A stretch of 64,000 bases of DNA, from the NCBI RefSeq assembly GCF_039994875.1, contig NZ_CP121196.1, positions 5,642,001 to 5,706,000 on the forward strand, given 5' to 3'. Positions 1-8,712 of the stretch are shown in pieces. Each line of letters opens with the position of its first letter. Within the stretch, counting starts at the first letter, position 1. The notes under the pieces are model-generated. The model was not told the origin of the DNA and searched no databases. It was given only the letters and a program-made list of their open reading frames with translations. Made by a program: the position numbers and the translations under genes. The DNA is from Telmatobacter sp. DSM 110680 (GTDB lineage Bacteria > Acidobacteriota > Terriglobia > Terriglobales > Acidobacteriaceae).

Positions 1-1608
1 ATCACGGCGCTTGGGTACGGCTCGGATGATCCCGCCGACCAGGCACGCTTCGCGAAATTCTGGCCCGCCGACATTCACCTCATCGGCAAAGAGATCAGTC
101 GGTTTCACTGTGTCTACTGGCCCGCATTTCTGATGGCCGCTGGGCTGCCAACGCCGCGTTCTGTAAAAGCCAACGGCTGGCTGCTTTTCGATCAAGGCAA
201 GATGTCGAAATCGCGCGGTAACATCGTGCGCGCCGACACCGTGCGCGAAGTACTGGGCGCGGATGCCTTGCGCTACTTCCTGCTGCGCGAGATTCCCTTC
301 GGCCAGGACGGCAGTTTTACATTCGACGCCCTTGTCCAGCGCTACAACGGCGACCTTGCCAACGGCTACGGTAACCTTGTCAGCCGAGTGGTCAACATGG
401 TTCACAAGTACTTCGGTGGAGTGGTGCCGGAAACAGGTGCGGAGACGCAAGCTGAGTCGTCCCTGCGAGAAAGCACGATTCGCACGACCGCCGCGTTTGC
501 TCCGCTCTTTGAAGGACTCGACTTTTCTGAGGCGCTGAAAACACTGTGGGCGCTGGTTGCCGAGACGGATGGGTACCTTACCGCCAACGCTCCCTGGAAG
601 CGTCCGGCCGACCGTTCTGAAGGCGATCACGCGGCGCTGCAGGCCCGTGTGCTGGCCACTGCTGCCGAGGCGATTCGCGTAATCACGGCGTTGGTCTATC
701 CCATCCTCCCAGATGCGGCATCCAAGGTGTGGCAGCAGCTTGGGCAGGGCGAAATTGCTGACGCTGCGAAACAAGCATTTCTCACCAACCTCGCGTGGGG
801 CGGACTGAAAGCCGGTACACACTTCGGCGAGCCCGCACCACTCTTTCCCCGCGCTGAAAAGGACGCAGTCACCCGTATGCAGAATTTGGAAGACGAGAAC
901 AACAAGAATGCTATAGAGGCTGCGAGCAACCAGGAGAGTGCCGAGAAGACTGCTCCTGAAGCTCCCACGTCCGCTCTGGGTGTAAATCCTCATCCCGGGC
1001 AGCAGCCGCCAGCCGATTCGGTGAAGTCCGCTCCATCGGCTACTTCGGTGCAATCACCATCGAGCACCGAAGACGGTCCCGCAGGCACAGCCGCCACCAC
1101 CGCTCCGAGCAATCCGGAAAAACCGGTCGCGACTGCCCACGTGCATACAGTGCCAGCAGAGTTATCCAGCAGTCGGCTTTCTTCAACACCTGCCGAAGCC
1201 CCTGCCAACCAGCCTTTACATTCGAAGGAAACCCAGGACCCTTCCGGGGCGCCGACACAGCCGGCGCAAACAAACCCCACGGTGATCAGCATTGATGACT
1301 TCGCCAAGGTGGAGCTGCGGGTAGCCCAAATACTGGTCGCCGAGAGAATTCCCAAGGCCGACAAACTACTGCGGCTGGAAGTCGATCTGGGCTATGAAAA
1401 GCGCCAGATCCTCGCCGGGATCGCGCAATACTATGAGCCGGAAAAGCTGATTGGCCGCAAGATTGTAATCGTCGCCAACCTGGCTCCACGGAAGATGCGC
1501 GGCCTGGAGTCGAATGGGATGCTGCTGGCAGCGTCGCTGCCCACGGATGGTGCGCCCGTGCTGGCAGGATTTCTCGAAGACGTACCACTTGGTGCGCGGC
1601 TAAAGTAG
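1..1608 (+). CDS. metG: Methionyl-tRNA synthetase, C-terminal part (5' truncated by window edge)
   Basis: The open frame runs in from base 1 without a start. The first residues read like the MetRS catalytic core (HLIGKEISRFH, then VYWPAFLMAAG), and the KMSKS signature that stabilises methionyl-adenylate is at about 199-213. The anticodon-binding helical domain follows to about 870. A linker of roughly 135 residues, rich in Ala, Pro, Ser, Thr and Glu, spans about 880-1281. A Trbp111/EMAP-II-like tRNA-binding OB domain of about 108 residues (VISIDDFAKVELRVAQI to the stop) ends the protein. The enzyme charges tRNA-Met in the cytoplasm. The C-terminal OB domain is common in bacterial MetRS and usually mediates dimerisation and tRNA capture. 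The long low-complexity linker is unusual. tatD follows 68 bp downstream, a frequent metG-tatD arrangement. Confidence 0.96.
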   Translation: MTALGYGSDDPADQARFAKFWPADIHLIGKEISRFHCVYWPAFLMAAGLPTPRSVKANGWLLFDQGKMSKSRGNIVRADTVREVLGADALRYFLLREIPFGQDGSFTFDALVQRYNGDLANGYGNLVSRVVNMVHKYFGGVVPETGAETQAESSLRESTIRTTAAFAPLFEGLDFSEALKTLWALVAETDGYLTANAPWKRPADRSEGDHAALQARVLATAAEAIRVITALVYPILPDAASKVWQQLGQGEIADAAKQAFLTNLAWGGLKAGTHFGEPAPLFPRAEKDAVTRMQNLEDENNKNAIEAASNQESAEKTAPEAPTSALGVNPHPGQQPPADSVKSAPSATSVQSPSSTEDGPAGTAATTAPSNPEKPVATAHVHTVPAELSSSRLSSTPAEAPANQPLHSKETQDPSGAPTQPAQTNPTVISIDDFAKVELRVAQILVAERIPKADKLLRLEVDLGYEKRQILAGIAQYYEPEKLIGRKIVIVANLAPRKMRGLESNGMLLAASLPTDGAPVLAGFLEDVPLGARLK

Positions 1609-1676
1609 AAAATTGAATTGCAGAACGAGTGATGGTGCGTTGAGCAAATCACCTCGAAATTACAGGAGGTCTCTGC

Positions 1677-2504
1677 TTGCTGATCGACTCCCACGCCCAC
1701 CTCGATAGCCCTCGCTACGCAGAGGACCGCGATGTCATGCTGCGCCATGCTGCCGAAGCAGGCGTAGGCGCGGTTTTGTCGATTGGCATTGGCGAAGGCC
1801 CGGGCGAGATGCACCAAGCAATGGATATCTGCCGGGAGTTCAATGGCAAGCCGGGCATGCCCCTTCTCTACGCCAGCGCCGGAATCTATCCTCACAATGC
1901 TGCCGAAGCCGATGACGCGGCGCAGGCCAAGCTCGATGACCTCCTCTCTCAACCTGAAGTCATCGCATGCGGCGAGATTGGTCTCGATTACTATCACGAA
2001 GGCGCGGCTCATCCTGTTCAACGCGAAGGGCTTATCTGCCAGCTAAAGATTGCTGCCGCACGCAAGCGCCCCATCCTCATCCACTGCCGACCGAAAGACG
2101 GTGCGACCGACGCATGGGATCACCTCTTCGAAGTGCTCGACGAACACTGGGCATCAACCGGCCTCGGTGGTGTAATGCACTGTTTCGGCGGGGGTTGGGA
2201 GCAGGCGCGACGCTCGCTTGATCTCGGGTTTCTCATCTCCTTCGCGGGGAATCTTACCTACCCCAAAGCACAGCCCTTACGCGACGTTGCCGCGCGCGTT
2301 CCACTCGATGGAGTGCTCGTCGAGACTGATGCGCCGTGGCTCGCTCCTAGTGCGCTCCGGGGCAAGCGGAACGAGCCCGCATTTGTGACGCAGACTGCAC
2401 AGACAATGGCGGAAATTCACCAGATTTCGGCCGACGATATGGCGACAGCAACGACCAAAAACTTCGCTCGATTGTTCAACCTTCCGCTCGGCGTGGGAAA
2501 CTGA
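1677..2504 (+). CDS. tatD: TatD family metal-dependent DNase
   Basis: A 275-residue amidohydrolase-fold protein of normal TatD length. Metal ligands are recognisable in order: the N-terminal DSHAHLD, the GEIGLDYY glutamate, the ILIHCR histidine, the VMHCFGG histidine and the ETDAPWLAP aspartate. Family members hydrolyse phosphodiester bonds in DNA (3'-5' exonuclease or AP-type activity) and are linked to DNA repair. The TTG start at 1677 is chosen because an AGGAGG ribosome-binding site lies at 1664-1669 with good spacing and the conserved His-x-His motif follows at once. It lies directly after metG and is probably co-transcribed with it. Confidence 0.93.
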   Translation: MLIDSHAHLDSPRYAEDRDVMLRHAAEAGVGAVLSIGIGEGPGEMHQAMDICREFNGKPGMPLLYASAGIYPHNAAEADDAAQAKLDDLLSQPEVIACGEIGLDYYHEGAAHPVQREGLICQLKIAAARKRPILIHCRPKDGATDAWDHLFEVLDEHWASTGLGGVMHCFGGGWEQARRSLDLGFLISFAGNLTYPKAQPLRDVAARVPLDGVLVETDAPWLAPSALRGKRNEPAFVTQTAQTMAEIHQISADDMATATTKNFARLFNLPLGVGN

Positions 2505-2564
2505 TAGAGTTGCACCGCCAAGAGCGAACCTCCAGCAACCCAGGCATTTGAAGGAACTGAATTT

Positions 2565-3065
2565 ATGGCCCAGGAAAATTCATTCGATATCGTCAGCAAA
2601 GTCGACATTCAGGAAGTGCGCAACGCTATCGATCAGGCAATGAAAGAGATCCGCCAGCGCTTCGATTTGAAAGACAGCCACTCCGAGATCAACCTTGAAG
2701 GTGCCGACACCATTCAGATGGCTTCTGCGAACGAGTACAAACTCGAAGCCATCAAAGAAATTCTCGGACAGAAACTCGTGAAACGTGGTGTCTCGCTGAA
2801 AAACCTTACCCACGGTAAGGTTGAGCCAGCCATGGGCCAGAGCGTGCGCCAGAAGATCACGCTGCAGCAGGGGATCCCTACTGAAAAGGCCAAGGAAATT
2901 GTGCGTATCGTCAAGGACTCAAAAAAGAAGGTGCAGGCGAGCATTCAAGGCGATAGTGTGAGAATATCGGGCAAAGACCGAGACGATCTTCAGGCCATCA
3001 TCGCCGCATTGCGGGGCAAGGACCTCGGTGTGGAACTGACCTTCACGAACTACCGCACGAACTGA
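2565..3065 (+). CDS. yajQ: YajQ-family nucleotide-binding protein
   Basis: A 166-residue protein of exactly YajQ/DUF520 length and sequence: an N-terminal MAQENSFDIVSKVD, the FDLKDSHSEI segment, and a C-terminal GKDLGVELTFTNYR tail. The family folds as two RRM-like domains. Some members (Xanthomonas XC_3703) bind cyclic di-GMP and act as effectors, others bind RNA or nucleotides, so the ligand here is not settled by sequence. It starts at ATG 2565, 60 bp after tatD, and is followed 20 bp later by the polyprenyl synthase gene. It is probably cytoplasmic and part of the metG-tatD-yajQ run. Confidence 0.93.
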   Translation: MAQENSFDIVSKVDIQEVRNAIDQAMKEIRQRFDLKDSHSEINLEGADTIQMASANEYKLEAIKEILGQKLVKRGVSLKNLTHGKVEPAMGQSVRQKITLQQGIPTEKAKEIVRIVKDSKKKVQASIQGDSVRISGKDRDDLQAIIAALRGKDLGVELTFTNYRTN

Positions 3066-3085
3066 TACGCGAGATTCGGAGACCA

Positions 3086-4075
<990 letters not shown>

Positions 4076-4122
4076 AAGTAATCAAAAACCCTTGCTTAAG
4101 CCTCAATCCCCGGAGGTGAGCC

Positions 4123-4800
4123 TTGCCCGAAGAAGCCAAGGAAGTCTGGAAGCAGGTTGATCAGTATTTTGTCGATGCTTTGATCGCTCCCAGTGAAAGA
4201 TTCGACTTCGCGCTCGAAGTAAATCGCAAAGCCGAACTCCCTGCAATCGATGTGACCTCGCTCCAGGGAAAATTTCTTGAAGTACTCGTTCGTGGGACCT
4301 CATCGAAGCGCATTCTCGAAATCGGTACGCTGGGCGGGTACAGCACCCTGTGGCTCGCCCGCGCGATTCCAGACGACGGCATCGTCATGACCCTCGAACT
4401 GGAACCGCACCATGCACAAATCGCAAAGCAGAATCTTGAAGCCGCCGGTTTTGCAGATCGAATTGACCTGCGCATCGGTCCCGCTGCTGACACCCTTGCA
4501 GCCCTGGTCAAAGAACACGCTGCCGCGTTCGACTTCATCTTCATCGATGCTGATAAAGCCAGCTATCCCGAATACCTGCAATGGTGTCTAAAGCTCTCCC
4601 GGCCTGGAACGCTCATTTTTGCCGACAACGTGGTTCGCGACGGAAAGGTCATTGATGGCGGCCATCGCGATCCAAACATCCAGGGGGTTCGACGTTTTAC
4701 TGAGATGGTATCTGCGGAACCGCGACTCAGCGCGACGGCACTTCAAACGGTAGCCGGCAAAGGCTACGATGGCTTCATCATTGCTGTCGTACTTCATTAA
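4123..4800 (+). CDS. Class I SAM-dependent O-methyltransferase (family 3)
   Basis: 225 residues. Motif I, EIGTLGGYSTLWLA (about 66-79), binds S-adenosylmethionine. FIDADKASYPEYL (D142) and the FADNVVRDG segment (D168, N169) are the metal-binding residues of the catechol/caffeoyl-CoA-type methyltransferase family. The enzyme probably methylates a hydroxyl of a small catechol-like molecule in the cytoplasm; the substrate is unknown. The TTG start at 4123 follows a GGAGGTGAG ribosome-binding site. Its position after a quinone side-chain synthase makes a role in quinone or aromatic metabolism conceivable but unproven. Confidence 0.88.
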   Translation: MPEEAKEVWKQVDQYFVDALIAPSERFDFALEVNRKAELPAIDVTSLQGKFLEVLVRGTSSKRILEIGTLGGYSTLWLARAIPDDGIVMTLELEPHHAQIAKQNLEAAGFADRIDLRIGPAADTLAALVKEHAAAFDFIFIDADKASYPEYLQWCLKLSRPGTLIFADNVVRDGKVIDGGHRDPNIQGVRRFTEMVSAEPRLSATALQTVAGKGYDGFIIAVVLH

Positions 4801-4843
4801 AAAGCGCAACGGCTCAACATTGAATCGCGGATCGCAATTTACA

Positions 4844-4863
4844 ACTGTTCAGAAACGAACAGT
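4844..4863. promoter_or_regulatory. Inverted repeat upstream of the secreted TIGR03435 gene
   Basis: ACTGTTC (4844-4850) and GAACAGT (4857-4863) form perfect 7-bp arms around the 6-nt spacer AGAAAC, about 115 bp before the ATG of the next gene and 44 bp after the methyltransferase stop. It could be a dimeric repressor site or a short hairpin. No T-run follows, so it is not a typical intrinsic terminator. The regulator is unknown. Confidence 0.35.
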
Positions 4864-4977
4864 CCACAATAATTCGCGCTGAATCGCTTCTGGCGCATGT
4901 ATCCTCAGCACGTCCGCAAAATCCCGCAGAACTGCGCATCGTCTCCCGCTGGTCAGTTCGAAGAAGGAAAATTTTCA

Positions 4978-6252
4978 ATGTTGATTACTGCTTCATCTCG
5001 TCTTCGTCCGTTGATCCTGTTTGCGTATTATTCTTTCGCGTTCGTTCTCGCTTTGGCCACTTGTGCCGGCCACTTGAACACCGTTTATGCGCAGGCATCT
5101 CCCGCATCCGCCCAACCTGCTCCTGCCAGCAAACAAGCAGCACCCGTTTCCCCGCACGATATCGCCGACACGTGGCAAGGCACGTTGCATGCCGGCCAGG
5201 ACTTGCGCACAGTCGTCAAAATTACCAAAGACGATAAGGGCGCCTATAAAGGTGTCTTCTACAGCCTCGATCAGGGCGGTCAGCCGATCAACCTCGATTC
5301 CGTTACGCTCAATGGCCAGGATGTGAAGTTCGTCCTGAAACTCGCCGGGCTTACCTACGAAGGAAAGCTCAGTGCAGACGGAAAGACAATTGACGGAGCC
5401 TCGAGTCAAGGCGGTGGTTCGCTGCCCTTGGTTCTCACGCGCGCCACGCCAGAAACTGCATGGGAAATTCCCAAACCGCAGCCACCGCCCAAGCCCATGG
5501 CAGCGGACGCCGATCCTAGCTTTGAAGTAGCCACCATCAAGCCCAACAACACCGGCGCGACCAGCATGCAGGGATTGGTTATTCGCGGCCGGAAGTTCTT
5601 GACTCGCGCTTCATCGCTGGGCGATCTGATCTCTTTTGCCTACGAAGTACAAGCCAAGCAAATCGTGAATGCACCCGACTGGCTCGACAAGGACCGCTAC
5701 GACATCGAGGCTGTGCCTGAACAAGAAGGCGTTCCAAATCCGGAACAGATCAGGATCATGATTCGCAAACTGCTCGCCGACCGTTTCGCGCTCAAATTCC
5801 ATCACGACAAACGCGATATGTCAGCCTACGTGTTGACAGTTGGCAAGGATGGACAAAAGTTGAAACCAACCCAGCTTCAGGGCAATCTGCCGGGTATCGG
5901 CATTAGACCGGGTACTGGCGGCATCACCCTGAACATGGCCAACGCCACGGTCTCGGATTTCACTGGCTTCCTGCAGATTCTCGTTCTCGACCGGCCAGTC
6001 GTGGACAAAACTGGAATCCAGGGCCGTTACGACTACCAGTGCACGTTCACGCCCGATGATTCCCAGTTCGGCGGACATCCGCCACCGATGCCCAATCAAG
6101 GAAACAAGGACGGATCTACCGATACTGCCGCAGCTGCAGCCCCTAGCCTCTACGACGCGGTGCAGCAAGAGCTTGGACTCAAACTTTCCGCGGAAAAAAC
6201 CTCTGTAGACGTCATCGCGATTGATCACGTAGACAAGCCATCAGCGAACTAG
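4978..6252 (+). CDS. Secreted TIGR03435-family protein with N-terminal beta-sandwich-like module
   Basis: 424 residues from ATG 4978, which has an AAGGAAA site upstream and gives a clean Sec signal (Arg-containing N-terminus, hydrophobic core, cut near VYAQA at about 37). The frame is open back to 4897 but that would bury the signal. Residues about 62-155 form a module beginning IADTWQGTLHAG and ending LPLVLTRA; the same module occurs three times in the protein at 39576. Residues 181-424 form the TIGR03435 domain (FEVATIKPN, DRYDIEA, LLADRFALKFHHD, VVDKTGIQGRYD, LGLKL, VDVIAIDHVD). TIGR03435 is expanded in Acidobacteria and has no established function. The adjacent blaI-M56 pair carries the same domain on the protease, so a functional link is plausible. 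Confidence 0.9.
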   Translation: MLITASSRLRPLILFAYYSFAFVLALATCAGHLNTVYAQASPASAQPAPASKQAAPVSPHDIADTWQGTLHAGQDLRTVVKITKDDKGAYKGVFYSLDQGGQPINLDSVTLNGQDVKFVLKLAGLTYEGKLSADGKTIDGASSQGGGSLPLVLTRATPETAWEIPKPQPPPKPMAADADPSFEVATIKPNNTGATSMQGLVIRGRKFLTRASSLGDLISFAYEVQAKQIVNAPDWLDKDRYDIEAVPEQEGVPNPEQIRIMIRKLLADRFALKFHHDKRDMSAYVLTVGKDGQKLKPTQLQGNLPGIGIRPGTGGITLNMANATVSDFTGFLQILVLDRPVVDKTGIQGRYDYQCTFTPDDSQFGGHPPPMPNQGNKDGSTDTAAAAAPSLYDAVQQELGLKLSAEKTSVDVIAIDHVDKPSAN

Positions 6253-6310
6253 ACGGCGAACGCGCGAATCGTGCCTGCTTGACCATCACAAACAGTTGTG
6301 GTATCTATTA

Positions 6311-6322
6311 CTACATCTGTAG
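6311..6322. promoter_or_regulatory. BlaI/MecI-type operator upstream of blaI
   Basis: CTACA-TC-TGTAG is a perfect 5-bp inverted repeat with a 2-nt spacer. It matches the known BlaI/MecI/CopY operator core TACAnnTGTA. It ends 8 bp before the proposed GTG start of blaI and overlaps the AGGAGAT ribosome-binding site at 6321-6327. A bound repressor dimer would therefore block expression of the blaI-M56 operon, i.e. autoregulation. The identification is from sequence and family knowledge only. Confidence 0.7.
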
Positions 6323-6330
6323 GAGATCAA

Positions 6331-6714
6331 GTGGTGCCAGCGAAGCTGTCGAAACTCGAATTCAAAATCATGGAGACGCTTTGGGCAAGAAACGAGTGCT
6401 CCATACGTGATATTCAGGAGTCCTTTCCAGCAAAGAAGCGTCCGGCGTATACGACTATTCAGACGACTGTGTACCGCATGGAAGCCAAAGGGGTCGTACA
6501 TCGCCTGAAGAAGGTTGGGAACTTCCATATATTTGCCCCGGCAATCTCCCGGGATGCCGCGCAACGACGTCTAATGGATGATCTCCTGTCACTTTTCGGT
6601 GGACGCGGACAGCCGGTTATGACCCACTTGATTGAATCGGGCAAGTTGTCACTGGAAGACGTGCAAGAGGCAGAGCGGCTTTTGCGCAATTTCAAGAAGG
6701 AGCAGAAATCATGA
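6331..6714 (+). CDS. blaI: BlaI/MecI/CopY-family transcriptional repressor
   Basis: About 127 residues. It has the winged-helix signature of the family: LSKLEFKIMETLWARNECSIRDI, then TTIQTTVYRMEAKGVVHRLK as recognition helix and wing, and a C-terminal dimerisation helix pair. GTG 6331 (or the adjacent GTG 6334) is preferred because AGGAGAT lies just upstream; an upstream GTG at 6298 would read through the operator. Its stop overlaps the ATG of the M56 gene (ATGA), so the two are translationally coupled. By analogy with BlaI-BlaR1, the repressor would be inactivated when the membrane protease is triggered. Confidence 0.92.
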   Translation: MVPAKLSKLEFKIMETLWARNECSIRDIQESFPAKKRPAYTTIQTTVYRMEAKGVVHRLKKVGNFHIFAPAISRDAAQRRLMDDLLSLFGGRGQPVMTHLIESGKLSLEDVQEAERLLRNFKKEQKS

Positions 6715-8603
6715 CCGAAGGATTCTTTGCGCCTGCATGGACCCCGCCGCTGATCGCTGCTGTGATCAATCATCTCTGGCAATCGACGTTTCTGGTTCTG
6801 GTCGCGTGGATGTTAACCCTCACGCTGCGACCTAATCCCGCGCGCGTTCGTTACGTAATCTGGATGATCGCTTCGCTCAAGTTTCTGTTCCCATTTGCCC
6901 TCTTGGGCGGCCTTGGCGCACGCTGGGCCACGCCTCACATGGTTTCTCAATCCGCTCCTTCGCTCTCCGTCATCGTTGAGCAGATTAGCCAGCCATTCCA
7001 CGCGGTGCGGATTCCCCCCGCCGGCGCTGCCACAGTCACTCTGCCGGATCGCTCATCCCACGTGATGTGGATGTTATTTGTTGCAGTGTGGATTTGCGGG
7101 TTCGTCACAATGCTTGCCAGATGGATTGTGCGTTGGCGGCATGCTGCAAGAATGGCACGAAATGCCGAGCCTATTGCCGACGGCCGCGAATTCGATGCTC
7201 TGCGCCTCGCAGAGCGTAACGCGAAGATTGAGCGGCCAATTCCGCTGGTCTTTTCACCAACCGAAGTGGAGCCGGGAATCTTTGGGATACGCAGGCCGGT
7301 ATTGATTTGGCCGGCTGGCCTCTCTCAACATCTCGACGATGCGCAGATTGAAGCCATCATGTCTCACGAGGTCGAACACGTCTCCCGCCGCGACAACTTA
7401 AGCGCTGCAATTCACGCACTGGTCGAGGCTCTCTTCTGGTTTCACCCGGTGGTGCGATGGATGGGCACGAAGCTGAACGAAGAACGCGAGCGTGCATGCG
7501 ATGAGCGTGTGCTGGAGCGTAATGCGCTTCCTGAAGCCTATGCTGACAGCATTCTCAAAGTCTGCGCATACTGCCTTGAGCCACCGAGCCCCTGCGTTTC
7601 CGGCATTTCCGGAGCAGATCTGAAAGACCGCATCCTGCGAATCATGGCCAAACGATCGGGAACAGCTCTAAACTCCTGGAGAAAAATCGCGCTTGCGTCT
7701 GTAGCTATTCTCGCGCTGGCAATGCCCATTGGAATCGGAGTGGTGCACGGACAAGCTGCAGCAGGTGAAACCAGCAACTCAGCGCACACTCCGGCAAACT
7801 CCGCAGAACTCCCAAAGTACGATGTGGCCAGCATCAAGCCGTACAAAGCCGACGACCGGCGGGTCAGGATGATGCTCACTCCTGACGGAGTGTCCCTTCA
7901 AGGGGCGCCAATGCGATTACTACTCCCGCAAGCGCTTGGCGTTGAAGAAGACCGCATTCTGGGCGAACCCGCATGGGTCAAGTCAGTTCGCTATGACATC
8001 GAAGCCAAGGTTGAGCCAGACAACGCGCCAAAGCTCAAGGACCTGAAGGTAGAACAACGCAATGCGATGATGTTGCAACTGCTCGTGGACCGGTTCAATC
8101 TGAAGTATCACTACGAGCAGAGGGAATTGCCGATGTATGCCCTCGTGGTGGCCAAAGACGGATTGAAGATGAAGCAGACCAAGGCTGATCAGGATGATCC
8201 CGGCGCGAATGCACCGCGGCCGGGCGATGCGCCGAGACCGGGCGATGGCGGGCCGCCACAGGGCAGACACATGATGACGATGAATCCCGGTCACCTTGAG
8301 TCTACGGGCACGTCCATCGATATGCTGGCACATGTGCTCTCGCGCCAACTGGGCAGGACGGTAGTCGATAAGACAGGGCTGACTGGCGAATACGATTTTG
8401 CGTTGGATTACACACCGGATAACATTCCGATGCCCCCTCATGGTTCGTCGGATGGTGGACGACAGCCTGAGATGCAGCCCGACCAGGGAAAGCCGTCGCT
8501 CTTCACCGCTGTTGAAGAGCAGCTTGGGTTAAAGCTCGAGGCAACAAAAGGCATGGTAGACGTGATCGTGATTGATCACATCGATCCGCCGACAGAGAAT
8601 TGA
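6711..8603 (+). CDS. M56 (BlaR1-like) membrane metalloprotease fused to a TIGR03435 domain
   Basis: 630 residues. Hydrophobic segments lie at about 13-39, 46-70 and 116-140. The peptidase region contains the zinc motif HEVEH (H219, E220, H223) followed by a downstream EERERACDE segment as in BlaR1. A further membrane segment (about 324-347, ending GVVHGQ) leads to an extracytoplasmic C-terminal region from about 368, which is a TIGR03435 domain (KYDVASIKPY, VRYDIEA, LLVDRFNLKYHYEQ, VVDKTGLTGEYDF, LGLKLE, VDVIVIDHID). In classical BlaR1 this position holds the beta-lactam-sensing transpeptidase domain, so TIGR03435 probably acts as the sensor here. The start overlaps the blaI stop by 4 bp. A Pro/Gly/Asp-rich insert lies at about 498-520. 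Confidence 0.9.
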   Translation: MTEGFFAPAWTPPLIAAVINHLWQSTFLVLVAWMLTLTLRPNPARVRYVIWMIASLKFLFPFALLGGLGARWATPHMVSQSAPSLSVIVEQISQPFHAVRIPPAGAATVTLPDRSSHVMWMLFVAVWICGFVTMLARWIVRWRHAARMARNAEPIADGREFDALRLAERNAKIERPIPLVFSPTEVEPGIFGIRRPVLIWPAGLSQHLDDAQIEAIMSHEVEHVSRRDNLSAAIHALVEALFWFHPVVRWMGTKLNEERERACDERVLERNALPEAYADSILKVCAYCLEPPSPCVSGISGADLKDRILRIMAKRSGTALNSWRKIALASVAILALAMPIGIGVVHGQAAAGETSNSAHTPANSAELPKYDVASIKPYKADDRRVRMMLTPDGVSLQGAPMRLLLPQALGVEEDRILGEPAWVKSVRYDIEAKVEPDNAPKLKDLKVEQRNAMMLQLLVDRFNLKYHYEQRELPMYALVVAKDGLKMKQTKADQDDPGANAPRPGDAPRPGDGGPPQGRHMMTMNPGHLESTGTSIDMLAHVLSRQLGRTVVDKTGLTGEYDFALDYTPDNIPMPPHGSSDGGRQPEMQPDQGKPSLFTAVEEQLGLKLEATKGMVDVIVIDHIDPPTEN

Positions 8604-8712
8604 CGGCCAAAACATCGAAGAGGCAAGTTCCTAAGAAGGCAGAAAGCATAGACTCGGTCAAAATAGTTGCCGGAACTCTTCGGAGAGATTGACTGGTTAC
8701 CGGAGTGAGTCG

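Noticed and set aside
4844..4863. LexA box
   Set aside because: The half-site order GTTC...GAAC and spacing do not match the LexA consensus types I know; kept only as an inverted repeat.
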